Source: Desulfobacterales bacterium
GTDB lineage: Bacteria > Desulfobacterota > Desulfobacteria > Desulfobacterales > CAFBRK01
Assembly: GCA_021737185.1 (NCBI GenBank)
Contig: JAIPEL010000040.1
Location: 1 to 34,688, forward strand
Length of the DNA stretch: 34,688 bases
Reading direction: 5' to 3'
Below are positions 16,526 through 24,086 of the stretch, in pieces. The translations under genes were made by a program, and so were the position numbers. Numbering within the stretch: the stretch's first letter is position 1; every line of letters starts with the position of its first letter. A model generated the notes under the pieces. It was not told the DNA's origin and ran no database searches. It saw nothing but the letters and a program-made list of their open reading frames with translations.

Positions 16526-16554
16526 CGAAACCCAAGAACGGTTTCGTCATTTAT
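16518..16554 (+). terminator. Stop-codon-containing hairpin at the 3' end of bamR
   Basis: Perfect 15-bp inverted repeat (arms 16518-16532 and 16540-16554, 7-nt loop; ATAAATGACGAAACC). The TGA stop (16523-16525) is inside the left arm. No U-run follows, so RNA 3'-end protection or attenuation is as likely as termination. Confidence 0.6.
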
Positions 16555-16614
16555 AATAGCGCTTCGCGCCCATTAAAATTATTTCGTTCGTAAAAAACCG
16601 CAAAGCGGCGGCTC

Positions 16615-16713
16615 TGAACCCTAAACCTCTGAACCTCTGAACCTTTAAACCCTGAACCTTGAACCTCTGAACCTCTGAACCTTTGAACCTTTGAACCTTG
16701 AAGCTTGAACCTT
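16615..16713. repeat. Heptamer tandem repeat tract (TGAACCY type)
   Basis: About 13 units of 7 nt (TGAACCT, TGAACCC, TAAACCT variants) on the sense strand, ending next to the GGAGGGGGAG ribosome site of the following gene. Same unit and same orientation relative to transcription as the tract at 8988-9211. Confidence 0.8.
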
Positions 16714-16731
16714 CTTTTGGAGGGGGAGAAT

Positions 16732-18771
16732 ATGGCAGAAATCAGCAAAATCGCAGTCATCGGCGCAGGAAACATGGGAAGCGGCATCGCCCAAAAGATC
16801 GCCCAGGAAGGGATCAACGTGGTGATGGTCGATGTCAAGGAGGAGTTCGTCCAGCGCGGACTCGATACCATCAAAGGCCTGCTCAACGAGGGCGTCGAAA
16901 GAAAAATTTTCACCCCCGATCAGGTGGAGGCGGTGCTGTCCAGGATTCAGGCCACCACCGACATGAAGGCGGCGGCAGACGCAGACCTGGTCATTGAGGC
17001 GGTCTTTGAAGACAAACAGGTCAAGTCCGACCTGTTCAAGCGCCTAGACGACATCTGCGACGAGAAGACGATCCTGGCCACCAACACCTCCAGCTTCTAC
17101 GTTCGGGACTTTGCCGACCTGACCTCCCGGCCCGACCGCTTCATCGGGCTCCACTATTTCTATCACCCGGCCAAAAACCGCCTCCTGGAGGTCATTCCCC
17201 ACGAAGGGACCAGCGAGGAAACCGTCGCCAAGTCGATGCTGGCCGCCAAGCTTCACAGCAAGACGGCCATCGTGGTCAAGGACGCGCCGGGCTTTGCCGT
17301 CAACCGCTTCTTCGTGCCGTTCCTCAACGAAGCGGCGCGGCTGCTCGAAGAAAAAGTGGCGGACATTCCCACCATCGAAGAAGGCGCCAAGCGGGCCTTC
17401 AAGATCGGCATGGGCCCGTTTCAGCTGATGAATGTCACCGGCATCCCCATCGCCGTGCATTCGGCCACCACCCTCGGAAACGAACTTGGACCGTTCTATG
17501 CGCCGGCTGAAATTCTCAAGGCCCAGATGGAGAAAAAGGAAAACTGGCCCCTGGAGGGTGATGTCGACGAAGCCAAGCTCGATGAGGTCGTGGACCGGCT
17601 CTACGGCGTGTGTTTAGGGGTGGCCGGGGCCCTGGTCGATGAGGGGGTGGCCACCATCGAAGACACCGACCGGGGGGCCAAGATCGGGCTTCGCTGGATC
17701 CAGGGCCCCTTTGAAATCATGAACAAAATCGGCATCGACCGGACGTTCGAGGTGGTGCGGAAAATCGCCGACAAGTACCCGGATTTCAACATCCCGGAAA
17801 TCATCCGCAAACAAAAAGAGCTGGGCCGGCCGTTTGCCTTCAACTTCGTCGACCTGGAGGTCAAAGGTGAGACCGCGTTGATCACCTTGAACCGGCCCGA
17901 GGCCATGAACGCCCTCAACGAAGAATTGGTCTCCCAACTCGAGGACCGGTTTGCCGCCGCCGAGCAGAATCCGGCGGTCAAGGTCATCGTCTTTCAAGGC
18001 GCCGGCAAGGCCTTCGTGGCCGGCGCCGACATCCGCTATTTCGTCAAGAACATCAAGGCCGGCCGCATCGGCGACATCGTCGACTTCACCCGGAAGGGAC
18101 ACGAACTGTTCCTTCGGATCGAAAACAGCGACAAGCTGACCGTGGCCCTGCTCGACGGGCTTTCCCTGGGCGGGGGAAGCGAACTGGCCCTGGCCTGTCA
18201 GGCTATCGTGGCCACGCCGGCCGGTTCCATGGCCTTTCCGGAAACCGGGATCGGCATCTTTCCCGGACTGGGGGGAATGCTTCGCTTTTCCCGGCATGCC
18301 GGCCCTGAGCTGGCCAAGTACTATGCCTTCACCGGCGCGGGACTTTCCGCCGCCGAGGCGGCAGAACTGGGCATCGTCACCAAGCTGGTGCAGCCCCCAG
18401 AAGTCGATGCGGCCATATCGGACTTGTCCGGCGGGGAAAAGCCCGAAAAGTACAAGGACCGGCCGATCCCGGATCGGTTCAAACCCTTGGCCGAGGTCTG
18501 CAGCCGGAAAAACGTCGACCGCCTTCTGTCCGGTGAAAAGCCCGAAGGGGTCGACGACAAGCTGGCCGGAAAAACCCTCAAGATCGTCGGCTACAAAGCG
18601 CCGCTGGCCCTCAAGCTGGCCGATGAGATCATCGACGCCCAGCAGGGCAAACCGATGGCCGAGGCCGTGGAGATCGAGCTCGGCCGCCTGGCGGAGATCT
18701 TTTCCACGGAAGACGCTCTGGAAGGGTTGTCGTCCCTGGGAAGGAAGCGGCCCGAGTTCAAGGGCAAATAG
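16732..18771 (+). CDS. 3-hydroxyacyl-CoA dehydrogenase/enoyl-CoA hydratase fusion
   Basis: Bifunctional beta-oxidation enzyme of 679 residues. ATG 16732 follows GGAGGGGGAG; the open frame begins 27 nt earlier without a site. The N-terminal half (about 1-380) is an NAD-binding dehydrogenase: GAGNMGSGIAQKIA, catalytic His in GLHYFYHP, LEVIPHEGTSEE and DAPGFAVNR. The C-terminal half (about 390-679) is a crotonase with both glutamates: GLSLGGGSELALAC and AFPETGIGIFPGLGG. The order is the reverse of FadB. It can hydrate an enoyl-CoA and oxidise the 3-hydroxyacyl-CoA, for instance on the crotonyl-CoA or pimelyl-CoA arm after ring cleavage. It sits in the operator-driven operon with the SDR, thiolase and bamR; the split of labour with the SDR is not resolvable from sequence. 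Confidence 0.9.
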   Translation: MAEISKIAVIGAGNMGSGIAQKIAQEGINVVMVDVKEEFVQRGLDTIKGLLNEGVERKIFTPDQVEAVLSRIQATTDMKAAADADLVIEAVFEDKQVKSDLFKRLDDICDEKTILATNTSSFYVRDFADLTSRPDRFIGLHYFYHPAKNRLLEVIPHEGTSEETVAKSMLAAKLHSKTAIVVKDAPGFAVNRFFVPFLNEAARLLEEKVADIPTIEEGAKRAFKIGMGPFQLMNVTGIPIAVHSATTLGNELGPFYAPAEILKAQMEKKENWPLEGDVDEAKLDEVVDRLYGVCLGVAGALVDEGVATIEDTDRGAKIGLRWIQGPFEIMNKIGIDRTFEVVRKIADKYPDFNIPEIIRKQKELGRPFAFNFVDLEVKGETALITLNRPEAMNALNEELVSQLEDRFAAAEQNPAVKVIVFQGAGKAFVAGADIRYFVKNIKAGRIGDIVDFTRKGHELFLRIENSDKLTVALLDGLSLGGGSELALACQAIVATPAGSMAFPETGIGIFPGLGGMLRFSRHAGPELAKYYAFTGAGLSAAEAAELGIVTKLVQPPEVDAAISDLSGGEKPEKYKDRPIPDRFKPLAEVCSRKNVDRLLSGEKPEGVDDKLAGKTLKIVGYKAPLALKLADEIIDAQQGKPMAEAVEIELGRLAEIFSTEDALEGLSSLGRKRPEFKGK

Positions 18772-18852
18772 CGGCCGGCTGAACTTGACCTTGGGAGAAA
18801 GCCATGCCGGCTGCCGCTCTACAAGCATCCCCGAGCGGCAGCCGGCCGCTAT
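18768..18852 (+). terminator. Overlapping, mutually exclusive hairpins after the fusion gene
   Basis: Right arm 18833-18852 can pair with two different left arms. One pairing is 18768-18781 (ATAGCGGCCGGCTG, containing the TAG stop) with 18839-18852. The other is 18806-18819 (GCCGGCTGCCGCTC) with 18833-18846. Both are perfect 14-bp matches and share 18839-18846, so only one can form at a time. The next start codon is 5 nt downstream. No U-run follows. Confidence 0.6.
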
Positions 18853-18856
18853 ATAA

Positions 18857-19507
18857 ATGACAGGATCCCGCAACCAAATGGTTTACCGACACATGGCTAC
18901 ATCCGACGCCAAAACCGATCCCTTTACTGCTGAACGTCCTGCCCTGTTGATCATCGACATGGTCAAGGACAACTTCGTGCCGGAGCGCCGTCTGCCCATC
19001 ACGCCCTTGGCCCGTGAGATCGTCGCACCGATCAATCGTCTGAGTGGAGAATTCCGGCGGCAAAATTGGCCGGTGGTTTTTTCCACCGATGCATTTCAAG
19101 AGGGGGACTTCATCTTCACCGGCCGCATGTCCCCCCATTCACTGAAAGGAACCAAAGGGGCGGAGATCATCGATGAACTGGACCGGACCGCTGAAGATCT
19201 CTGGCTCCCCAAGCCCCGCTTTTCGGCGTTTTTCGATACGGGCCTGGAGAACTGGCTCCGGCAGCGGAGCATAACCCTTTGTGCAGTAGCCGGTATCGCC
19301 ACCAATTTTTGTGTCTTGACCTCGGCCATGGACGCACTTTGCCATGATTTCAAAGCGGTGATTCTTTCAGACTGCACCACCGCCTTCACCGAGGAACTTC
19401 ATCAGCAAACTATCGCCCTGTATCGGAAGAACCCCCTTTATCCGTTGTTTCGAATTCTCACTGCCGGCGCTTTTCTCGAACTACTGCCCGAGAGCGAACC
19501 AAGCTGA
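18857..19507 (+). CDS. Isochorismatase-family cysteine hydrolase
   Basis: 216 residues from ATG 18857; ATG 18878 or 18893 are also possible, none with a strong ribosome site. The Asp-Lys-Cys triad of the isochorismatase/nicotinamidase fold is present: LLIIDMVKDNF (Asp), WLPKPRFSAFFDTGL (Lys) and AGIATNFCVLTSAMDA (Cys). The cis-peptide segment before the Cys (AGIATN) is conserved. Substrate cannot be read from sequence: nicotinamide, an N-carbamoyl compound or another amide are options. It follows the fusion gene after the overlapping hairpins and precedes the iorA promoter, so it is the last gene of the operon. A role in aromatic degradation is not evident. Confidence 0.78.
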   Translation: MTGSRNQMVYRHMATSDAKTDPFTAERPALLIIDMVKDNFVPERRLPITPLAREIVAPINRLSGEFRRQNWPVVFSTDAFQEGDFIFTGRMSPHSLKGTKGAEIIDELDRTAEDLWLPKPRFSAFFDTGLENWLRQRSITLCAVAGIATNFCVLTSAMDALCHDFKAVILSDCTTAFTEELHQQTIALYRKNPLYPLFRILTAGAFLELLPESEPS

Positions 19508-19517
19508 GTTTTTTTTA

Positions 19518-19550
19518 TTGACGCCAAAATGGTGTAGCTGTAATGTAGCT
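19518..19550 (+). promoter_or_regulatory. iorAB-ligase promoter and operator
   Basis: -35 TTGACG at 19518-19523. Two perfect heptamers TGTAGCT at 19533-19539 and 19544-19550 are 11 bp apart. The operator starts exactly 15 nt after the first base of the -35, as at 12755. The -10 is weak (TAATGT at 17 nt). The leader is about 220 nt and contains a 19-nt TTTCGCG palindrome. Confidence 0.65.
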
Positions 19551-19680
19551 TCATATTCATCAACTAAATCTCATTTAGCCGTTGAACCGTCCTTTTAAGG
19601 AGCCGTGTAAAAAGTAGCCTCAACCGGTGCGCCTTTGCCTCGGCGGAGCCTTGGCTTACCTGAGATCATTTTCTTGTCTT

Positions 19681-19699
19681 GTTTCGCGGCACGCGAAAC
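19681..19699. repeat. 19-nt TTTCGCG palindrome (copy 3)
   Basis: Perfect GTTTCGCG-GCA-CGCGAAAC in the iorA leader, 66 nt before the start codon. Confidence 0.7.
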
Positions 19700-19765
19700 G
19701 TCGATCAAAGCGCGGCGGCGATTTTATCTTGCAACCCCAAAATCTTCGATGACAAGGACCGCATC

Positions 19766-21622
19766 ATGCACAAGCTACTGACTGATGAACCAGGCAAAAA
19801 AACGTTTCTGCTGGGCAATGAAGCCATCGCCAGGGGCGCCGTGGAGGCCGGCATCGCCTTTGCGAGCACCTATCCGGGCACCCCGTCTTCAGAGCTTTCC
19901 TTGAATTTTTTCCAGATGTCCAAGGAAAGCGACCTTTACTTCGAATACAGCACCAACGAAAAGGTGGCCTTGGAGGTATCGGCGGCGGCGGCAAACTGCG
20001 GCGTTCGCAGCATGGCCGTCATGAAGCACGTCGGATTGAACGTCGCCTCCGACGCCCTCATGACCCTGGCCTATGTCGGGGTCAAAGGCGGAATGGTGGT
20101 GCTGACCGCAGACGATCCATTCATGTTCTCCAGCCAGAACGAACAGGACAACCGCTACTATGCCAAGATCTCGGGCCTTCCCATGCTCGAGCCCTCCTCA
20201 GTGGCCGAGGCCAAGGAGATGGTCGGCTACGCATTCGAACTCTCCGAGCAGCTGGCCGAACCGGTGCTGTTTCGAACCACCACCCGGATCAATCACTCTA
20301 CCGGCGTCGTCCAGTTCGGCAAGATCCGTGCGCCGAAAACCAAGGGAAACTTTACCAAGGATCCGCTGAATCTGGTCACCGTCCCTGCCGTCTCCCGCAA
20401 ACTGCACGTCAAGCTTCTGGAGCACTACGACCAGGCCATGGCGCTTGCAGAAAAGACGCCCTACAACTTCATCGAGGGTCAGGGAGTCTGGGGCATCGTC
20501 TGCAACGGCGTCAGCTACGGATACGTCACCGACGCGGTAAAGGAATTGAACCTGACCGACCGGGTCCGGATCCTGCGCCTCGGCTTTTCCCACCCGATTC
20601 CAGAGCAGATGGTCAAAAAATTCGTCGGCGAATGCGAAAAAGTACTCATCGTCGAAGAAGGCGAACCGTACATGGAAGAATCGATCAAGGCCCTGGCCCA
20701 GGAGGCTGGACTGACGCTTCCGATCCGCGGCAAGGGAAGCGACCTGTTCACCCGCCTGTACGAATACAACCCGTCCCAGGTCCGGGACGTGATCTCCCGC
20801 TACTTCGGCGTCGAAGACCGGACCCCGGCACCGGTGGATGTTTCCGATGTTCCCGAACTTCCCCAGCGTCCGCCGACGCTGTGCGCCGGCTGCTCTCACC
20901 GGGCCACTTTCTATGAGGTCCGCAAGGCGACCGAAGGCATGGAGACGATCTTTCCCACCGACATCGGCTGCTACACCCTCGGCCTGCTCCCCCCCTTGTC
21001 CGCCGCAGACTTTCTCATCTGTATGGGTTCTTCGGTGGGAACGGCGGCCGGGTTTTCCAAGGTCACCGACAAGAAAGTGGTCGCCTTCATCGGCGATTCG
21101 ACCTTCTTTCACTCGGGCATTCCCGGGCTGGTCAATGCGGTGTTCAACAACCACAACCTGACCCTGATCATTCTCGACAACGGGACCACCGCCATGACCG
21201 GGCATCAACCCCATCCGGGGGTGGACATGAAACAGCTCGACATGGACGGCTACGGGCAGGTCTCCATCGAAGCCGTGGTGCGCGCGGTGGGCGTTCCCCA
21301 CGTGACGGTCATCAAGCCTTACAAGGTCCAAAAGAGCATCGAGGCCATCAAGGAAGCCGTCAACTTCAAGGGCGTCTCGGTAGTCATCTCCCAGGAGACC
21401 TGCGCGCTGTATGCCCGGGCCCTGAAGCTTCCAAAAAAGAAGCCGTTTGCGGTCGGCGACAAGTGCAAAAACCACAAGGACTGCATCAATTCCCTTGCCT
21501 GTCCGGCGTTTTACATCTGGGAGGACCGGGTCAAGATCGACGCTACTCTCTGCACGGGCTGCGCGGTGTGCGCGCAGATCTGCCCGGAGCGCGCCATCGT
21601 CCCGGCAAAATTGTCCTCTTAA
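19766..21622 (+). CDS. iorA: Indolepyruvate/arylpyruvate ferredoxin oxidoreductase, alpha subunit
   Basis: 618-residue thiamine-diphosphate and iron-sulfur subunit. With IorB it decarboxylates aryl-pyruvates oxidatively to aryl-acetyl-CoA, reducing ferredoxin. ATG 19766 has AAGGA eight nt upstream; the open frame runs back to 19679 through the TTTCGCG palindrome and is unlikely to be translated. The N-terminal pyrimidine domain has FLLGNEAIARGAVEAG and YPGTPSSE. The pyrophosphate domain carries CAGCSHRATFYEV and GDSTFFHSG...NNHN...LDN (Mg-ThDP motif). The C-terminal ferredoxin has CTGCAVCAQICPE plus C-rich CKNHKDC...LACP, for two clusters. Its inclusion in the operator-bearing regulon suggests that aryl-acetyl-CoA and low-potential electrons feed the benzoyl-CoA pathway. 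Confidence 0.9.
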   Translation: MHKLLTDEPGKKTFLLGNEAIARGAVEAGIAFASTYPGTPSSELSLNFFQMSKESDLYFEYSTNEKVALEVSAAAANCGVRSMAVMKHVGLNVASDALMTLAYVGVKGGMVVLTADDPFMFSSQNEQDNRYYAKISGLPMLEPSSVAEAKEMVGYAFELSEQLAEPVLFRTTTRINHSTGVVQFGKIRAPKTKGNFTKDPLNLVTVPAVSRKLHVKLLEHYDQAMALAEKTPYNFIEGQGVWGIVCNGVSYGYVTDAVKELNLTDRVRILRLGFSHPIPEQMVKKFVGECEKVLIVEEGEPYMEESIKALAQEAGLTLPIRGKGSDLFTRLYEYNPSQVRDVISRYFGVEDRTPAPVDVSDVPELPQRPPTLCAGCSHRATFYEVRKATEGMETIFPTDIGCYTLGLLPPLSAADFLICMGSSVGTAAGFSKVTDKKVVAFIGDSTFFHSGIPGLVNAVFNNHNLTLIILDNGTTAMTGHQPHPGVDMKQLDMDGYGQVSIEAVVRAVGVPHVTVIKPYKVQKSIEAIKEAVNFKGVSVVISQETCALYARALKLPKKKPFAVGDKCKNHKDCINSLACPAFYIWEDRVKIDATLCTGCAVCAQICPERAIVPAKLSS

Positions 21623-21650
21623 TCAAATCGTTGAGGCGGTTTGAACACGA

Positions 21651-21669
21651 GTTTCGCGCTGCGCGAAAA
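21651..21669. repeat. 19-nt TTTCGCG palindrome (copy 4)
   Basis: TTTCGCG-CTG-CGCGAAA, perfect 7-bp stem, between iorA and iorB. Confidence 0.65.
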
Positions 21670-21811
21670 AAAAGCAAGCGCGTCCATGAGAAAAAATCGT
21701 ACAGACGAACAGGCAAAATTTGACAGTTTCCTGAACTGTTCCCAAGTCATGTCTTCGGCGCAGCCGAAGGCAGGACTCAACCCCAAGAAAAAGCGAGGCA
21801 GGACAATCACC

Positions 21812-22408
21812 ATGGAACCCACACGACTGATCATCGTAGCCGTCGGCGGCCAGGGCAACCTGCTGGCATCGAGCGTTCTTGGCGAAGCGGCCCTGATTGC
21901 AGACATCCCCGTTCGAATGAGTGAAATCCACGGCATGGCGCAGCGCGGAGGCGTGGTCGAATCGGCGCTGGTCTTCGGTGACGCAAGAAGTACGATCATC
22001 TCCGACGGGGAGGCCGATATTCTGGTCGGTTTCGAACCCGCAGAGACCCTCCGTGCCCTGAGCAAATGCAACAAAGATAGCGTGGTGGTCACCAACACGG
22101 CCCCGCTCATGCCGTTTACCGTCAACATCGGCCAGGGGCGCTACCCCGACCTTGCCGAACTGCAGCGGCTGATCCGGGAAAAGACCGCCCGGCTCATCGC
22201 TTTCAACGCCACCTCGCTGGCCAAGGAAGCCGGAAACGTCCTGGCGGTGAACATGGTTCTGCTCGGTTCGCTAATCCAGACCGGGGTTCTTCCGCTGAGC
22301 ACCGATCATGTCAAAGAAGCGATGAAACGCAAAACCAAGCAGGCGTTTCTCGATTCGAACCTGAAGGCGTTTCAGATGGGGTATGATGCGGCCGCCCAAG
22401 CCGCATGA
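21812..22408 (+). CDS. iorB: Indolepyruvate/arylpyruvate ferredoxin oxidoreductase, beta subunit
   Basis: 198-residue gamma-type subunit of the 2-oxoacid:ferredoxin oxidoreductase family. IIVAVGGQGNLLASSVLGEAAL is the characteristic start, followed by SEIHGMAQRGGVVESALVFGD, typical of IorB. ATG 21812 (AGGA ten nt upstream) is preferred: the upstream open frame from 21641 encodes low-complexity basic sequence over repeat DNA. It is separated from iorA by 189 nt and followed by the ligase gene after 140 nt containing degenerate CGAAATTCGAAGCACGAAATTCGA-like repeats. Partner of iorA; the pair is expected to be cytoplasmic. Confidence 0.9.
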   Translation: MEPTRLIIVAVGGQGNLLASSVLGEAALIADIPVRMSEIHGMAQRGGVVESALVFGDARSTIISDGEADILVGFEPAETLRALSKCNKDSVVVTNTAPLMPFTVNIGQGRYPDLAELQRLIREKTARLIAFNATSLAKEAGNVLAVNMVLLGSLIQTGVLPLSTDHVKEAMKRKTKQAFLDSNLKAFQMGYDAAAQAA

Positions 22409-22548
22409 GGGATAACTCCGAAATTCGAAGCACGAAATTCGAGACAATTTCGAATGACGATATATCGTTTCCGCTAATCCACCATGATTGAAGGGTTTAG
22501 GGAATATCAAGCTGCATCGTCGATTTTCTCATAAAAAGGAGGAGCACC

Positions 22549-23856
22549 ATGCCCTGGAACGATGAGTACGAATGCATGCCGGCGAAAAAACTCCAGCAGT
22601 TTCAACTGGAAAAGCTTCGGGAGACCGTGGCCTGGGTTTCAAAAAAGGTCCCCTTCTACAAGAAAAAATTCAAGGAGGCCGGCATCAAGCCAGAGGACAT
22701 CAAGACGCTGGAGGACACGGCCAAGCTTCCCTACACAGAGAAAACCGACCTGAGAGACGAGTATCCCTTCGGCCTGTGCGCCGTGCCCATGAAAGAGGTG
22801 GTGCGCATACACGCCTCTTCGGGAACCACCGGAAAACCGATCACCGGTCCTTACACCGAAGACGATCTGGCCCAATGGACCGAGTGCATGGTTCGAAACT
22901 TCTGGTCTGCCGGCGTCCGCCCGGACGACATCGTACAGAATGCATACGGGTATGGGCTTTTCACCGGGGGGCTCGGTTTTCACCAGGCAGCCACCAAGCT
23001 TCGCTGCGCAGTGGTGCCGACCAGCTCGGGCCTGACCGAGCGTCAGATCACCCTCATGAAGGATTTCGGCGCTACCGTGCTCTGTTCGACGCCGTCCTAC
23101 GCCCTGACCATTGCCGAACGGGCGGCGGAGTTGAAAACCGATTTACGGAAACTGCCCCTGCGGGTGGGCATTTTCGGCGCCGAACCCTGGACGAGCCAAA
23201 TGAGAGAAGAGATCGAGGAGCGGATGGGCATCAAGGCCATGGAAGCCTATGGCCTGACCGAGCTGGGCGGCCCCGGCATCGCCTTCGACTGCGAAGCCCA
23301 GGACGGGCTGCACATCAACGAGGACCATTTCCTGGCAGAAATCGTCGACCCCCAGACCTTCGAGCCGCTTCCCTTGGGAGAAAAGGGAGAGCTTCTCTTT
23401 ACTTCCCTGCAGCGGCGCGCCATGCCGATGATCCGCTACCGGACCAAGGACATCACCAGTCTGACCCGGGAAAAGTGCGCCTGCGGCCGCACCTTCGTCA
23501 AGATGGGCAAAGTGTTCGGCCGCACCGACGACATGCTCATCATCAGCGGCGTGAACGTCTTTCCGTCCCAGATCGAATCCCTGCTGCTCGAGATCCCGGA
23601 AGTCGAGCCCCAGTATCGGCTGGTGGTCCGGAAAAAAGGCTATCTCGACCAGCTCATCGTCCAGGTGGAGGGCAAAAAGGAAGTCTACGAACTCGGCTCT
23701 GAAAAGCGGTTCGAGATCGAGGGCAAGATCAATGCCCACATCCGAGGCAACATGGGCATCAGCGTGGAGGTCAACCTGGTGGAGCCCAAGTTCATCGCCA
23801 GAAGCGAAGGCAAAGCGCTGAGGGTGGTGGACGAAAGACCAAAGCAGCTGCGATAG
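22549..23856 (+). CDS. paaK: Phenylacetate-CoA ligase (PaaK family)
   Basis: 435-residue AMP-forming acyl-CoA ligase of the PaaK subgroup, which is shorter than ordinary adenylate-forming enzymes. The ATP-binding P-loop is HASSGTTGKP (about 90-99). EAYGLTELGGPG, RYRTKDIT and GRTDDMLIISGVNVFPSQIE are the later core motifs, and the adenylating lysine is probably in EGKALRV near the C terminus. A C-A-C-G-R element precedes GRTDDM, as in PaaK relatives. ATG 22549 follows AAGGAGGAG. Together with IorAB it would activate free phenylacetate, or another aryl acid, to the CoA thioester. Benzoate or indoleacetate cannot be excluded as substrates. The IOR-PaaK pairing is common in anaerobes fermenting aromatic amino acids. 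Confidence 0.85.
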   Translation: MPWNDEYECMPAKKLQQFQLEKLRETVAWVSKKVPFYKKKFKEAGIKPEDIKTLEDTAKLPYTEKTDLRDEYPFGLCAVPMKEVVRIHASSGTTGKPITGPYTEDDLAQWTECMVRNFWSAGVRPDDIVQNAYGYGLFTGGLGFHQAATKLRCAVVPTSSGLTERQITLMKDFGATVLCSTPSYALTIAERAAELKTDLRKLPLRVGIFGAEPWTSQMREEIEERMGIKAMEAYGLTELGGPGIAFDCEAQDGLHINEDHFLAEIVDPQTFEPLPLGEKGELLFTSLQRRAMPMIRYRTKDITSLTREKCACGRTFVKMGKVFGRTDDMLIISGVNVFPSQIESLLLEIPEVEPQYRLVVRKKGYLDQLIVQVEGKKEVYELGSEKRFEIEGKINAHIRGNMGISVEVNLVEPKFIARSEGKALRVVDERPKQLR

Positions 23857-23987
23857 AGCAGGCTGCCGAAATCCATCGGCCACCGAAGGGGGGCGGGGCG
23901 CTCGGTTGCAGGGCCTTCCCCCCTTTTGCGTCGCGCGCGGCTTGCACAGGTTTTCCTTGAAGCAGCGGCGTCATTTCGGGTACCCTG

Positions 23988-24011
23988 ACAAAATCGCTGC
24001 CGCGATTTTGT
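23988..24011. repeat. ACAAAATCGC palindrome
   Basis: Perfect 10-bp inverted repeat with TGCC loop (arms 23988-23997 and 24002-24011). It lies in the 230-nt gap between the ligase and the sensor kinase and shares the AAAATCGC core with the hairpin at 31541. No U-run follows, so terminator function is doubtful. Confidence 0.5.
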
Positions 24012-24086
24012 AAATGAAAAAACTTTCGGGAATCAGACCGTTCGTCTACCAAGCGCTCTATCCGCTCCTGAAACGAAACGACAGAG

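Noticed and set aside
22415..22475. Operator or promoter in the CGAAATTCGAAGCACGAAATTCGA region before the ligase gene
   Set aside because: A similar degenerate sequence lies between bamC and bamD, so it looks like another dispersed repeat; no -35/-10 pair was found.
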